Shown here: one piece after another, positions 54,126 to 64,000 of the stretch
Layout: every line of letters begins with the position of its first letter
Numbering within the stretch: the stretch's first letter is position 1
NCBI GenBank assembly: GCA_025141675.1
Contig: CP081161.1
Span: 3,008,501-3,072,500 of the forward strand
DNA length: 64,000 nt
Direction of reading: 5' to 3'
Source: Rhodobacteraceae bacterium S2214
Lineage (GTDB): Bacteria > Pseudomonadota > Alphaproteobacteria > Rhodobacterales > Rhodobacteraceae
Notes under the pieces: model-generated
What the model was told of the DNA's origin: nothing
Seen by the model: only the letters and a program-made list of their open reading frames with translations
Database searches by the model: none
Made by a program: the position numbers and the translations under genes

Positions 54126-55181
54126 ATGTTCAAGGCATCCATTATGGCTGCGGTCATTGCCGCTTTGCCTGCTGTTACAGTCGCACAAGCAAACCTAACA
54201 GCGGAAACCACATCGCCGGGATCAACACCCCATTATATTGACACAACGCTTGCCGCCGTTCTGGAATCTGCCGGCGTGGCCAGCTTGCAAATTACCGAAG
54301 GCGCCACACTGACCAATTCGGTGCAAGCTGTTGCTGAAGGCCAATTGGATATGGCACCCGCGCCGCTTATCCTGCCGTTCCTGATGTCACGTGGGATTGG
54401 CCCCTATTCCGGCGTCGGTGAAGAAAAAGGTGCCGAATTAGCCGGAAACCTGCGCGCGCTGTTCTTTACCGCCGCGTCTGCGCAGATCTTTGGTCATTAT
54501 GATAGCGGCGCAATCACGGACATCACACAACTTGACGGACTGCGCATCTGGAACGGACCGCCTCGCGGTGCTGCGCTGACATCCGGACGTGCGGCGGTTC
54601 AACTGCTTTCCGGTTTGACCGAAGGCGAAGGATATGAAGGCATTCAATCGCCTTGGCCTGATACGGTGTCCAGCATCACGGGTGGTGGTGCCGATGGATG
54701 GACTATTCCCGAAGGGCTGCCATCTGGACGACAGATTGCGATTTCTGCCGCCGGTGCGATTACCATTTACGATATGCCATCTGATTTGCTGAACAGCGAA
54801 TTGGGCCAGCAGATTATGAATGCGCCCGGTCATGCCGCGTATTCTGTGCCTGTAGACGAATATCGGGCTGCTTATGAAGGTAACGATATTACCATTGTCA
54901 CAGATGACGACACGTTTGACAGCTTTGCCACGGCGTTCGCGCAGATCGTCCCGGCGTCAATGGATGACGAACTGGCCTATCAGGTCACAAAAGCATTCCT
55001 TGAAGGCCAAGAACGGTTTGAAACAGGATCGCCGCGCGGTCCTTACCTGTTCCTGAGCTTTGGTAACATCGACGGAACCAGCCAAGGTGTCTGTGGTGCC
55101 GTCAAGATGTTGATGCACCCCGGTGCGATCCGCGCTTACGAAGAAGCCGGTCACACCGTCGCGGATTGCGTACGTCCCTAA
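54126..55181 (+). CDS. TAXI-type TRAP substrate-binding protein
   Basis: A 351-residue binding protein of the TRAP-associated extracytoplasmic immunogenic (TAXI) type with signal peptide (MFKASIMAAVIAALPAVTVAQA). The TAXI signs are TTSPGSTPHYIDTTLAAVLE, TGGGADGWTIPEGL and the small cysteine pair near the C-terminus (GVCGAVKML, VADCVRP). Ligands of TAXI proteins in general are poorly known. AGGGAGGAGAAAAT supports the start. It is followed 66 nt later by a fused TRAP permease. Confidence 0.9.
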   Translation: MFKASIMAAVIAALPAVTVAQANLTAETTSPGSTPHYIDTTLAAVLESAGVASLQITEGATLTNSVQAVAEGQLDMAPAPLILPFLMSRGIGPYSGVGEEKGAELAGNLRALFFTAASAQIFGHYDSGAITDITQLDGLRIWNGPPRGAALTSGRAAVQLLSGLTEGEGYEGIQSPWPDTVSSITGGGADGWTIPEGLPSGRQIAISAAGAITIYDMPSDLLNSELGQQIMNAPGHAAYSVPVDEYRAAYEGNDITIVTDDDTFDSFATAFAQIVPASMDDELAYQVTKAFLEGQERFETGSPRGPYLFLSFGNIDGTSQGVCGAVKMLMHPGAIRAYEEAGHTVADCVRP

Positions 55182-55247
55182 GTCAAACACGGGGGCCGGA
55201 TCACGGCCCCCCGATTGTTCCTCACCGGAACTTGAAAGAGACGGAAC

Positions 55248-57542
55248 ATGGAAACTGCTATGCCCCGAGGCCGACGTGCGGCGCTGGTGCTTGCCTTTTT
55301 GCTCGTGATCATTGGCATGCTCAACACCATGCCGGAAATCGCTGGGCTGCAGGACTGGATGCGCGACGTCACCGGCCTGCGTTATTTCCGTGTTTCAGGG
55401 TTTCCCACCGAATATCTGTATCCACCGCTATTTGTCTTGATGATGGTGATCGTCACGCTGGACGCTAGCGTCTATCGGGCGTGGCGCAACGACAAGCCAC
55501 AGCGTGCTTGGCTTGGGGCCTGTCTAGATGGCGGGCTGATCCTTGCTGCTGTGCTTGGAGCATTGGGGTTTCTCGTTGAAATTGATTCCATTTGCTTGAT
55601 CGACCAAATCACAGGCGAACGTGCACGGCTGATCGCGGATGCGGCAGAACGATCCGCTGGTGTGATCCCCGGTATGACCTTCGAGGCCGAAGTTCCAGCG
55701 TGTCAGGCGCGCTTCGGGGTCTGGATCATTCCGCTGCTGTTCACGATCATCACGCTGTTTTTTCTCTACAATATCCGCGTCTGGGGATTGCCGCTTGTGG
55801 CAGTCGCCAGCGTTGTTGTGCTGTACACCATATCCACCGCGCTGATTTGGGTGTTTGACCTGAGCGATAATAACTTTCTGCTGACGAAGCTCGGGGCAGA
55901 CGGAGGTGATCCGCTTGCCGCAGCGATCCAAAAAGCGACGAACGTTTTCATCACACCTGATGGTTTCATGGGCCGGTTCATGGACATCATCGTCAATCAG
56001 GTTTTCCCATATGTCATCTTGGGCGCACTTTTTGGCACATCGGCAGGTGGCACGTCGCTGATCAAACTGGCCGTCCGGTTGACGCGAAACCTGCGGGGTG
56101 GTCCGGCCCATGCAGCGATTGTGTCTTCGGCCATGTTTGGCACGATCACAGGCGGGCCTGTAACCAACGTATTGTCCACGGGGCGACTGACGATCCCGAT
56201 GATGCGACGCAACGGGTTTTCACCGCAATTTGCGGGCGGAGTCGAAGCCGCGGCATCGTCGGGCGGACAGATCATGCCACCGGTGATGGGGGTCGCGGCC
56301 TTCGTCCTCGTGGCGATTACGGCGGTGCCATACACCAAAGTCATCACGGCAGCATTCATTCCCGCGATGGCGTTCTTCTTTTCGATCTTTCTGGCCGTTG
56401 TGTTTCAAGCCCGCCGCGAGAAGGTGCAGGCCATGCGCACGATTCCAGACGATCTGGTGATGGAGCGGCAAGATTGGCTGAACCTTGTTGTCATTTTCCT
56501 TCCGATCCTGACGATCCTGTTCCTGCTGCTGGGAAACAAAGATGCATTCGCACAAAGCGCGTTGGCAGGCATGCTGCCCGCTGGTGTCGCACAGACGATC
56601 ACCAATTCGACGGGGGATGCCATTTCTGCCGGATGGTGGGCCGTCATCGTACTGTTGCCGCTTTTGTTTCTTGACCCAGCAACACGGGCGAAACCGTCCA
56701 AAGTTCTTACCTCTCTTGGAGAAGGCGGGGTTCTTGTTTCACGGTTGTTTTTGCTCTTGTTCGCGGTTTCCATCATCTCTGCGTTTTTGAACGAAAGCGG
56801 GCTGACGGGCGAATTGACGCGCGCTGTCACAGCGTGGCTGGAAACGGCACAGGTCTTGCGCATTGCTGGCTATGAAATCCCGATTGTCGGAGGGGTCTAC
56901 CTGATGCTTGCGCTAACCTGCGCAATGTTCTGCGCAATCCTTTTGGGTATGGGGATGCCGACAGTTCCCGCCTACGTGAATGTCGCGCTTTTGCTGGGGC
57001 CACTTTTGGCCAACCTTGGGGTCAGCTTTTTCACGGCGAATATGTTTGTGTTCTATTTTGCGGTCGCGTCAGCGATTACGCCACCAGTCGCTATCGCTGC
57101 CTTTGCCGCCGCGTCGATCACGCGGACCGAACCGATGCGGACCAGCATTGCGGCCGTGCGCGTGGGCATCGTCATGTTCACGATCCCCTTCGTCTTTGCG
57201 TGGTACCCCGAATTGCTGCTGATCGAAGAGGCCGTGACGATTACGAGCGACACGGGCCGTCGCGTTCTGATCCAAGGTTATTCCGGGCAGGTCGATTGGG
57301 TCGGCCTGGCGGGCGTGTGCCTGCGACTGGTGCTTGTGCTTTATCTTGTCGCGTCCGCACTTGCGCGTTTCGATTATGGACCGATTGGACGTGCTGAAGC
57401 CGGATTACGTTTGTTCATTGCAGTTCTGGTGTTGTGGAAAACTGCCCCAGTGATGTGGATCGGCATAGCGGCAGCGGCGATGATACTTGTTGGCCATATG
57501 ATGTGGCATCGGAACAAACGTATGGGTGAAAATATTGGCTAG
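55248..57542 (+). CDS. Fused TRAP permease (4TM/12TM, DctQM)
   Basis: A 764-residue TRAP permease in which the small and large subunits are one protein, the form normally found with TAXI binding proteins. The N-terminal 230 residues carry four or so helices (small-subunit-like), the rest carry the DctM-like helices (ATTGGPVTNVLSTGRLTIPMMRRNGF pattern, MGMPTVPAYVNVALLLGPLL). GAGACGGAAC precedes ATG 55248. Na+-coupled transport is the family mechanism. The substrate is unknown but may relate to the divergent sulfatase-family enzyme. Confidence 0.92.
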   Translation: METAMPRGRRAALVLAFLLVIIGMLNTMPEIAGLQDWMRDVTGLRYFRVSGFPTEYLYPPLFVLMMVIVTLDASVYRAWRNDKPQRAWLGACLDGGLILAAVLGALGFLVEIDSICLIDQITGERARLIADAAERSAGVIPGMTFEAEVPACQARFGVWIIPLLFTIITLFFLYNIRVWGLPLVAVASVVVLYTISTALIWVFDLSDNNFLLTKLGADGGDPLAAAIQKATNVFITPDGFMGRFMDIIVNQVFPYVILGALFGTSAGGTSLIKLAVRLTRNLRGGPAHAAIVSSAMFGTITGGPVTNVLSTGRLTIPMMRRNGFSPQFAGGVEAAASSGGQIMPPVMGVAAFVLVAITAVPYTKVITAAFIPAMAFFFSIFLAVVFQARREKVQAMRTIPDDLVMERQDWLNLVVIFLPILTILFLLLGNKDAFAQSALAGMLPAGVAQTITNSTGDAISAGWWAVIVLLPLLFLDPATRAKPSKVLTSLGEGGVLVSRLFLLLFAVSIISAFLNESGLTGELTRAVTAWLETAQVLRIAGYEIPIVGGVYLMLALTCAMFCAILLGMGMPTVPAYVNVALLLGPLLANLGVSFFTANMFVFYFAVASAITPPVAIAAFAAASITRTEPMRTSIAAVRVGIVMFTIPFVFAWYPELLLIEEAVTITSDTGRRVLIQGYSGQVDWVGLAGVCLRLVLVLYLVASALARFDYGPIGRAEAGLRLFIAVLVLWKTAPVMWIGIAAAAMILVGHMMWHRNKRMGENIG

Positions 57543-57615
57543 CGGTGCGCCGATCAGATCAAGTTGCCGGCGTTTTCTTTAGCGTCGCGAATGATCTGCG
57601 TGATCCGGCCGAAAA

Positions 57616-58512
57616 CTAATGTTTTTTCCTAGGACCCCAATATGCGTCGTGCCTTTGGCGTAGGTCTTCGTAATTCTTGATCCGAAGCTTCGCGTCGTTT
57701 CCTCCGGCCTCGACGAGCATCGCGAGCAGGCCTTCCATCACGGCCATTGCGCCGACGTAGCAGCCGAAATGATGCGTTGAAACAACCGAAACGATGAGGT
57801 TTTCGTGCGGTGTGAATTCCGACGAAACGATTTCGCTGTCGGACAAGATTATCAACTTCACGCCGCGTTCATTTGCGAATTTGCACGCATCAATCGTCTC
57901 TTTTGAATAGGGCGTGAAGGTGATTGCAACGAGGACGTCTTCGGGGCCCGCATCGTTCAGTTCATCAATCGCGCTGTTCATGTGTCTTGGAATTAATTGC
58001 AATGATGGCAATGCCATACGGCCAACATAGTGAAAGTAATAAGCAAGCCCGTAGCTGGCGCGAACGGCTGTGAGATACGTGTTTCGCGCGCCCAACAGCA
58101 TCTCGACAACCCGCTCCAGTTGACCTGTTGTCTGGAGTTCCAAAGACCGGTGAACCACCCCGATTGAATTGGCCGCCGCTTCGGCCTGAGCCGCGCCTTT
58201 CGCACCCGACGATTGCAAGTTGGTTAACCATTCTGGCAAATCGGTAACTTGCGTGGACGCGACCAATGCGTGCCGGAACGGTTCGCGCAGGTCTTCGAAG
58301 CTATCGAAATTAAGGTGTTTGGCCATCCGTACGAGTGTGTAAGTTGACACGCCCGATTTGCGCGCTGTTTCGCGAATTGGGTCCAGCCCAAAGTCGGCAG
58401 GATGATCAACGATGTACTTTGCAACCGTCTGAAGGCGTGGAGACAGGTCAGGCAGTTCGCCCTTAAGCATTGATATTGTTTTGGATTTCAGCGTTGGATC
58501 CACAGCGATCAT
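57616..58512 (-). CDS. RpiR-family regulator (HTH_6 plus SIS domain)
   Basis: A 298-residue regulator. Residues about 15-90 form the RpiR N-terminal helix-turn-helix (LSPRLQTVAKYIVDHPADFGLDPIRETARKSGVSTYTLVRMAKHL, in part), and residues about 130-270 a SIS domain (LTAVRASYGLAYYFHYVGRMAL; VLVAITFTPYSKETIDACKFANERGV) that binds phosphosugars in many members. Opposite to the BKACE gene at 58844, so it may control it, though sugar phosphates and BKACE substrates are unlike. Full length. Confidence 0.9.
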   Translation of the reverse strand: MIAVDPTLKSKTISMLKGELPDLSPRLQTVAKYIVDHPADFGLDPIRETARKSGVSTYTLVRMAKHLNFDSFEDLREPFRHALVASTQVTDLPEWLTNLQSSGAKGAAQAEAAANSIGVVHRSLELQTTGQLERVVEMLLGARNTYLTAVRASYGLAYYFHYVGRMALPSLQLIPRHMNSAIDELNDAGPEDVLVAITFTPYSKETIDACKFANERGVKLIILSDSEIVSSEFTPHENLIVSVVSTHHFGCYVGAMAVMEGLLAMLVEAGGNDAKLRIKNYEDLRQRHDAYWGPRKKH

Positions 58513-58843
58513 CCCTCACATAACTGCGGCCATACAATAACATTTGTGATTTTTAGATACAATTGACAGGCTCTGTAATTTGAACATTCTTGCAGCAAGA
58601 TTTGGTTTCAAAATAGATCGTGTCCCAATGCCTGAATTCCCTTCGCTCGCATCTATTTTCGTTATGGGCAGTGCTTTCCCCCTGCTCTACTGTGCAACGA
58701 TGTTGGTCGCCGATGCCGTCGTTACGGAATCCGGCAGGCTGACAAAGGCCTTCCCGTATTCGGGTGATCTGTGCCCACAACGGGGCCAAAAACCCACACG
58801 GTCATTTGTCGCCCCGAACGTTTCGCGGATGCGGAGACACTAG
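58513..58843. other. Divergent intergenic region, RpiR and BKACE
   Basis: About 330 bases between two divergent genes. A plus-strand frame at 58580-58843 (88 codons) abuts the BKACE start but shows no family or convincing ribosome binding site, so I leave it uncalled. Promoters for both genes must lie here. No strong inverted repeat was seen. Confidence 0.5.
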
Positions 58844-59599
58844 ATGCTAAAGCCTTTCATCATGGTGGCCCCGACAGGCGCACGTCGCATGAAATCTGAT
58901 CATGCGGATTTACCGATGACGATGGACGAAATTTTTAAGACGGCGATCAGTTGCCACGCATCAGGGGCCGACGCGTTGCACCTGCATATTCGCGATGATG
59001 ATGGTCGACATTCGTTGGATGCCGGTCGGTACCTTGAAACGATCGCAGAGCTGGACCGCCTGTTGCCCAACATGCCTGTTCAGATCACGACCGAAGCAGG
59101 CGGGATTTTCGATGTATCCGCGCAATTGCGCTGCTTGCAGACTGTAAAACCCAAATGGGCATCAATTTCAGTCCGTGAAATCGACCGATCACCTGATTTG
59201 GCTGATGCTGTTTATGGCGCATGTGCGGACGCTGAAACGGAGGTCCAGCATATCCTTTACGGCCCAGATGATGTTTCGCTTTACATGCAGCGCCGCGCCG
59301 AAGGCATTATCCGACAGCACCAAGCCGATGTGATTTACGTCCTTGGCAGGTACAGCAAAAACCAGACGTCACGCGCCGAAGATTTGCAACAATTTCTGAC
59401 CGCTGAACATGACGCTGACAGTTGGATGGTTTGCGCGTTTGGGCCTTTTGAGCATGCATGTTTGGTTGATGCAGCCCAACGTGGTGGTGCGCTACGGGTC
59501 GGATTTGAAAACAGCATAACCGGCGAAGACGGACATACTCACAAGGATAACGCAGCCTCTGTTTCCTCTTTGCGCCAGAAATTGACGGGGGCGGCATGA
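58844..59599 (+). CDS. BKACE-family beta-keto acid cleavage enzyme (DUF849)
   Basis: A 251-residue TIM-barrel enzyme of the BKACE family, which uses Zn2+ and acetyl-CoA to cleave beta-keto acids (the first member was 3-keto-5-aminohexanoate cleavage enzyme). Motifs: IMVAPTGARRMKSDH, HLHIRDDDGRHSLD with the His pair of the zinc site, VQITTEAGG, and LRVGFENSITGEDGHTHKDN at the end. Its length of 251 is shorter than most (about 275-300), so it is a compact subgroup. A purine-rich GCGGAGAC precedes the start. An aminotransferase gene follows 114 nt later, a frequent partner. Confidence 0.87.
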   Translation: MLKPFIMVAPTGARRMKSDHADLPMTMDEIFKTAISCHASGADALHLHIRDDDGRHSLDAGRYLETIAELDRLLPNMPVQITTEAGGIFDVSAQLRCLQTVKPKWASISVREIDRSPDLADAVYGACADAETEVQHILYGPDDVSLYMQRRAEGIIRQHQADVIYVLGRYSKNQTSRAEDLQQFLTAEHDADSWMVCAFGPFEHACLVDAAQRGGALRVGFENSITGEDGHTHKDNAASVSSLRQKLTGAA

Positions 59600-59712
59600 T
59601 CACGACCCGTCTGCGCAGCAGTTTATCGGTCCAAACGCCTACCGTTCTTCCGAGGCGCGCAATCTATGACGCCTTAGCCAACGCTTCATACTAGATCATA
59701 AAGGTCGCACCC

Positions 59713-61032
59713 ATGTCCCACATCTTCCCACGCCATTGTCACGCTGATATTCCCACCGCTGTTGGTGGCGACGGTTGTTTCCTGATCGACGCGTCTGGCA
59801 AACGCTACTTTGACGGGTCAGGCGGGGCAGCGGTGTCTTGCCTTGGACATTCAAACGAACGGGTCATTGCCGCCATCAAAGACCAAGCCGAAACGCTGGC
59901 CTATGCGCATACGGGGTTCTTCACCACCGCACCTGCCGAAGAGCTGGCCGATCTATTGATTGCACATGCGCCCGGTGATCTGGATCGCGTCTATCTTGTC
60001 TCTGGCGGGTCGGAAGCGGTCGAAGCTGCGTTAAAGCTCGCGCGTCAGTTCCACATTGAAAACGGCGAACCTAGCCGCAAACATGTGATTGCGCGCAGGC
60101 AAAGCTATCACGGCAATACGCTTGGCGCGTTGGCCGCCGGTGGCAACGCATGGCGCCGCCAACAGTTTTCACCGCTTTTGATCGACGTCAGCCACATCGC
60201 ACCTTGTTATGAATACGCGGAACGGGCGGCGGATGAAACGCTGTTTGATTACGGCCAACGAGTCGCGAATGAATTGGAAGAAGAGATCCAACGCCTTGGC
60301 CCAGAAAACGTCATGGCATTTATAGCTGAACCTGTTGTCGGGGCGACGCTCGGGGCGGTTCCCCCTGTGGAGGGCTATTTCAAAAGGATCCGCGAGATTT
60401 GCGACGCGCACGGTGTGCTGCTGATCCTTGATGAGGTGATGTGTGGCATGGGCAGAACGGGTCATTTATTTGCCTGCGACGCTGACGGTATTGGACCGGA
60501 CATTCTGTGCATCGCCAAAGGTTTAGGTGCTGGATATCAACCCATCGGCGCGATGTTGTGCACGTCGCATATTTATGATGCCGTGGCCAACGGCACCGGA
60601 TTCTTCCAGCACGGACACACCTATCTGGGACACCCTATCGCCGCTGCCGTCGGTTGTGCGGTTCTCAAGGAAATTCTCGAAAATGATCTGGTCGCGCAGG
60701 TGCTGTCGCGCGGCGCATTTTTGGGCACGCAGCTTCATCACATATTTGGACAACATCCGAATGTCGGTGACATTAGAGGGCGTGGGCTGTTTTGGGGCAT
60801 TGAACTGGTCGAGAACCGAGATAGCAAAACCTCATTTGATCCAAGTCGCGGGATTGCAGGTAAGATCAAAAAAGCAGCGTTTGCAGAAGGGCTTGCGTGC
60901 TACCCGATGCCAGGCACGCGAGATGGTCGCATCGGCGACCACGTCATGCTCGCCCCGCCATTTGTTGCATCTGAAGCTGAGTTAAAAGGAGCGTTGGAAA
61001 GCCTTGAGCGTGCGCTGATTAGGGCGCTTTAG
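59713..61032 (+). CDS. Class III (omega) aminotransferase
   Basis: A 439-residue PLP enzyme of aminotransferase class III. PLP-binding Lys269 is in CIAKGLGAGYQPIGA, the Asp that contacts the pyridine nitrogen in LLILDEVMCGMGRTG, and substrate-phosphate residues in YLVSGGSEAVEAALKLAR. Length and motifs fit omega-amino acid:pyruvate-type or related aminotransferases. Next to a BKACE gene, the likely role is transamination of an amino acid whose keto product is cleaved, but the amino donor is not known. Confidence 0.92.
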   Translation: MSHIFPRHCHADIPTAVGGDGCFLIDASGKRYFDGSGGAAVSCLGHSNERVIAAIKDQAETLAYAHTGFFTTAPAEELADLLIAHAPGDLDRVYLVSGGSEAVEAALKLARQFHIENGEPSRKHVIARRQSYHGNTLGALAAGGNAWRRQQFSPLLIDVSHIAPCYEYAERAADETLFDYGQRVANELEEEIQRLGPENVMAFIAEPVVGATLGAVPPVEGYFKRIREICDAHGVLLILDEVMCGMGRTGHLFACDADGIGPDILCIAKGLGAGYQPIGAMLCTSHIYDAVANGTGFFQHGHTYLGHPIAAAVGCAVLKEILENDLVAQVLSRGAFLGTQLHHIFGQHPNVGDIRGRGLFWGIELVENRDSKTSFDPSRGIAGKIKKAAFAEGLACYPMPGTRDGRIGDHVMLAPPFVASEAELKGALESLERALIRAL

Positions 61033-61243
61033 CGCAGCGCTTGCATGCCACCTGCTCGGATATTTTGTGCGGGCGACCATTTAGGGTACATTTCTGCAGG
61101 ATCTCTAGCAGGTCCAATTAGACACGATGCCTAATTTCACCCAATAGGGGATCCCATGCAGCGCTTACGCTGTGGCTTTGCCGTCTGTATTTATTTGCTA
61201 TTTTTTGTGTTTATCGTCGAGAGATAGGGTTGGCTTCTTATTA

Positions 61244-61381
61244 GATTTGGCAGTGACTTACTCTCCCACGCCTTAAGACGCAGTACTATCCGCCGACCGA
61301 CAGGCGTTTGCTTGCCAAACGCCGTAAGGGGGCGCAGCGGCACTTAACTTCCGCGTTCGGGATGGGATCGGGTGTTTTGTC
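61244..61381 (-). pseudogene. Decayed 5S rRNA copy A with an inserted hairpin
   Basis: The 3' half of 5S (minus strand) is nearly intact; after ACGCAGTACTATC a stretch of about 40 bases is inserted, which contains the hairpin GGCGTTTG-CTTGC-CAAACGCC. Then the 5S sequence resumes (GCGCAGCGGCACTTAACTTC) until about 61378. Not a functional 5S. Confidence 0.85.
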
Positions 61382-61540
61382 CCTTTCAAAAAACCACTGT
61401 GTTTTTTGAAGGCGTAGCAAGGTTACTTTGCTTGCAAAGTGACAGCTACTCAGACGTTATGACCACTGCCATGTTTTCGGGCTTGATTGTTGGATTGGTA
61501 TTTTTATCGTTGAGAGATACTTTTTTGACGTTGCTCATTA

Positions 61541-61636
61541 GATTTGGCAGTGACTTACTCTCCCACGCCTTAAGACGCCGTATCATCAGCGCAGCCGCCT
61601 CTATTGGGCCCACGTTCGGTATTGGATTTTGTGTTC
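61541..61636 (-). pseudogene. Decayed 5S rRNA copy B
   Basis: The first 38 bases (GATTTGGCAGTGACTTACTC and on) match the real 5S exactly, then differences rise and the last quarter is lost (ends GGATTTTGTGTTC near 61636). Truncated at what would be the 5' end of the RNA. Confidence 0.85.
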
Positions 61637-61796
61637 AGTCCCCTTCAAAAAAGCATTGTGTTTTTTGAAGTCGTCTCAAGTTTGTTTTGCTTGCAAGGTG
61701 AGTGCGACTCGGACGTGATGCCGATTGGCTTGCTATCAGGTTTGATTATTGGGGGGAGTGGTTTCATCGTCGAGAGATACGGTTGGCTTCTTATTA

Positions 61797-61914
61797 GATT
61801 TGGCAGTGACTTACTCTCCCACGCCTTAAGACGCAGTACCATCAGCGCAGCGGCACTTAACTGCCGAGTTCGGGATGGGATCGGGTGTTTTGCTCGCGCT
61901 ATGACCACCAAATC
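61797..61914 (-). rRNA. rrf: 5S ribosomal RNA
   Basis: A 118-nt 5S rRNA on the minus strand. Terminal stem GATTTGG with CCAAATC; interior shows GATCCCATCCCGAACTCGG and GGCGTGGGAGAGTAAGTCAC as in other alphaproteobacteria. It lies about 130 nt after the 23S 3' end. Confidence 0.97.
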
Positions 61915-62043
61915 AAAAAAGAAGCCAACGATCAGGCTGATATCCTATGCGGGATTTCTGCTTGTTCCGTATCAGATATACTGATGGTTGTGTGTGTATG
62001 TATCATGATTTTAATTCAGTAAAGTCAGACTATTACTGGATCA

Positions 62044-64000
<1,957 letters not shown>

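Larger units (their letters stand above)
61211..61765. repeat. Tandem repeat units containing decayed 5S rRNA sequence
   Basis: Two imperfect units (61211-61504 and 61505-61765) each contain a decayed 5S gene plus flanking DNA; the intact 5S at 61797-61914 begins the third unit, 61766-61914. The shared spacer motif TCGTCGAGAGATA (TCGTTGAGAGATA in the middle unit) precedes GATTTGGCAGTG in all three. Beyond the pseudogene each outer unit carries a TTCAAAAAA...TTTTTTGAA palindrome. Confidence 0.85.

Noticed and set aside
58580..58843. 88-codon plus frame before the BKACE gene
   Set aside because: No family, no clear ribosome binding site, and it fills a divergent promoter region.

Overview
The window looks like a chromosomal segment of an alphaproteobacterium of the Rhodobacteraceae (Roseobacter group; Loktanella, Yoonia or Octadecabacter-like is a guess). 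The basis is the gene content and order: UPF0262, DUF2948, a YacG/RNase E-G/Maf/IF-1 cluster, many TRAP transporters, ArsJ-type arsenic resistance and Hint-domain surface proteins. No plasmid or phage replication genes are visible. The first 24 kb are accessory and scarred by mobile DNA; from about 24 kb onward the DNA is mostly intact and partly housekeeping, ending in a ribosomal RNA operon read on the minus strand.

Region by region. 0.5-2.4 kb: a self-contained ECF41 sigma-factor operon (membrane protein, AhpD/CMD-like protein, ECF41 sigma factor) preceded by a textbook ECF41 promoter, so it is probably autoregulated. 2.5-3.2 kb: a tyrosine recombinase broken by one in-frame stop. 3.4-5.4 kb: a KtrB/KtrA-type potassium uptake pair. 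5.5-8.2 kb: gene-poor DNA with decayed HNH-endonuclease, integrase and IS110 fragments, one secreted coiled-coil protein and one small coupled gene. 8.2-12.5 kb: an unusual 1182-residue RTX protein built from Glu-Ala alternating tracts, followed 12 nt later by a TbpB-like surface lipoprotein. 12.65-14.1 kb: an inactivated IS3-family element. 14.2-14.5 kb: a second HNH remnant inverted relative to the first. 14.66-23.95 kb: a choice-of-anchor-L/Hint protein, a PhnD-like binding protein with a hybrid histidine kinase, an SGNH-hydrolase lipoprotein, and a 1054-residue thrombospondin-type-3/Hint protein.

24-40.6 kb: ammonium transporter; an oxygenase/SDR/CmcJ-like cluster with a divergent LysR regulator; a sorbitol-dehydrogenase-like SDR; an arsenic operon (ArsR-ArsC fusion, GAPDH, ArsJ); a DadA-TRAP-racemase operon probably for D-amino acids or related compounds; a VOC protein and an AraC regulator. 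40.8-51.7 kb: core genes (tRNA-Phe, yacG, RNase E/G, maf, infA, LMW-PTP, UPF0262, hisD, DUF2948, murA, tRNA-Thr, tex, a cation/proton antiporter, tRNA-fMet), many with 4-nt start/stop overlaps. 51.8-61 kb: a MarR-regulated divergon (sulfatase/phosphonate monoester hydrolase-like enzyme against a TAXI-TRAP importer) with a perfect 14+14 bp palindrome, then an RpiR regulator, a BKACE (DUF849) enzyme and a class-III aminotransferase. 61.2-64 kb: 5S rRNA with two decayed tandem copies downstream, and the 3' two thirds of 23S rRNA running off the window.

The most unusual items are the Glu-Ala repeat RTX protein with its TbpB-like partner, the tandem 5S pseudogene array, the PhnD-binding-protein/hybrid-kinase pair, and the exact operator-like palindrome of the MarR divergon. 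No CRISPR array or complete prophage was seen. All calls come from reading sequence and translations; no database search was run.
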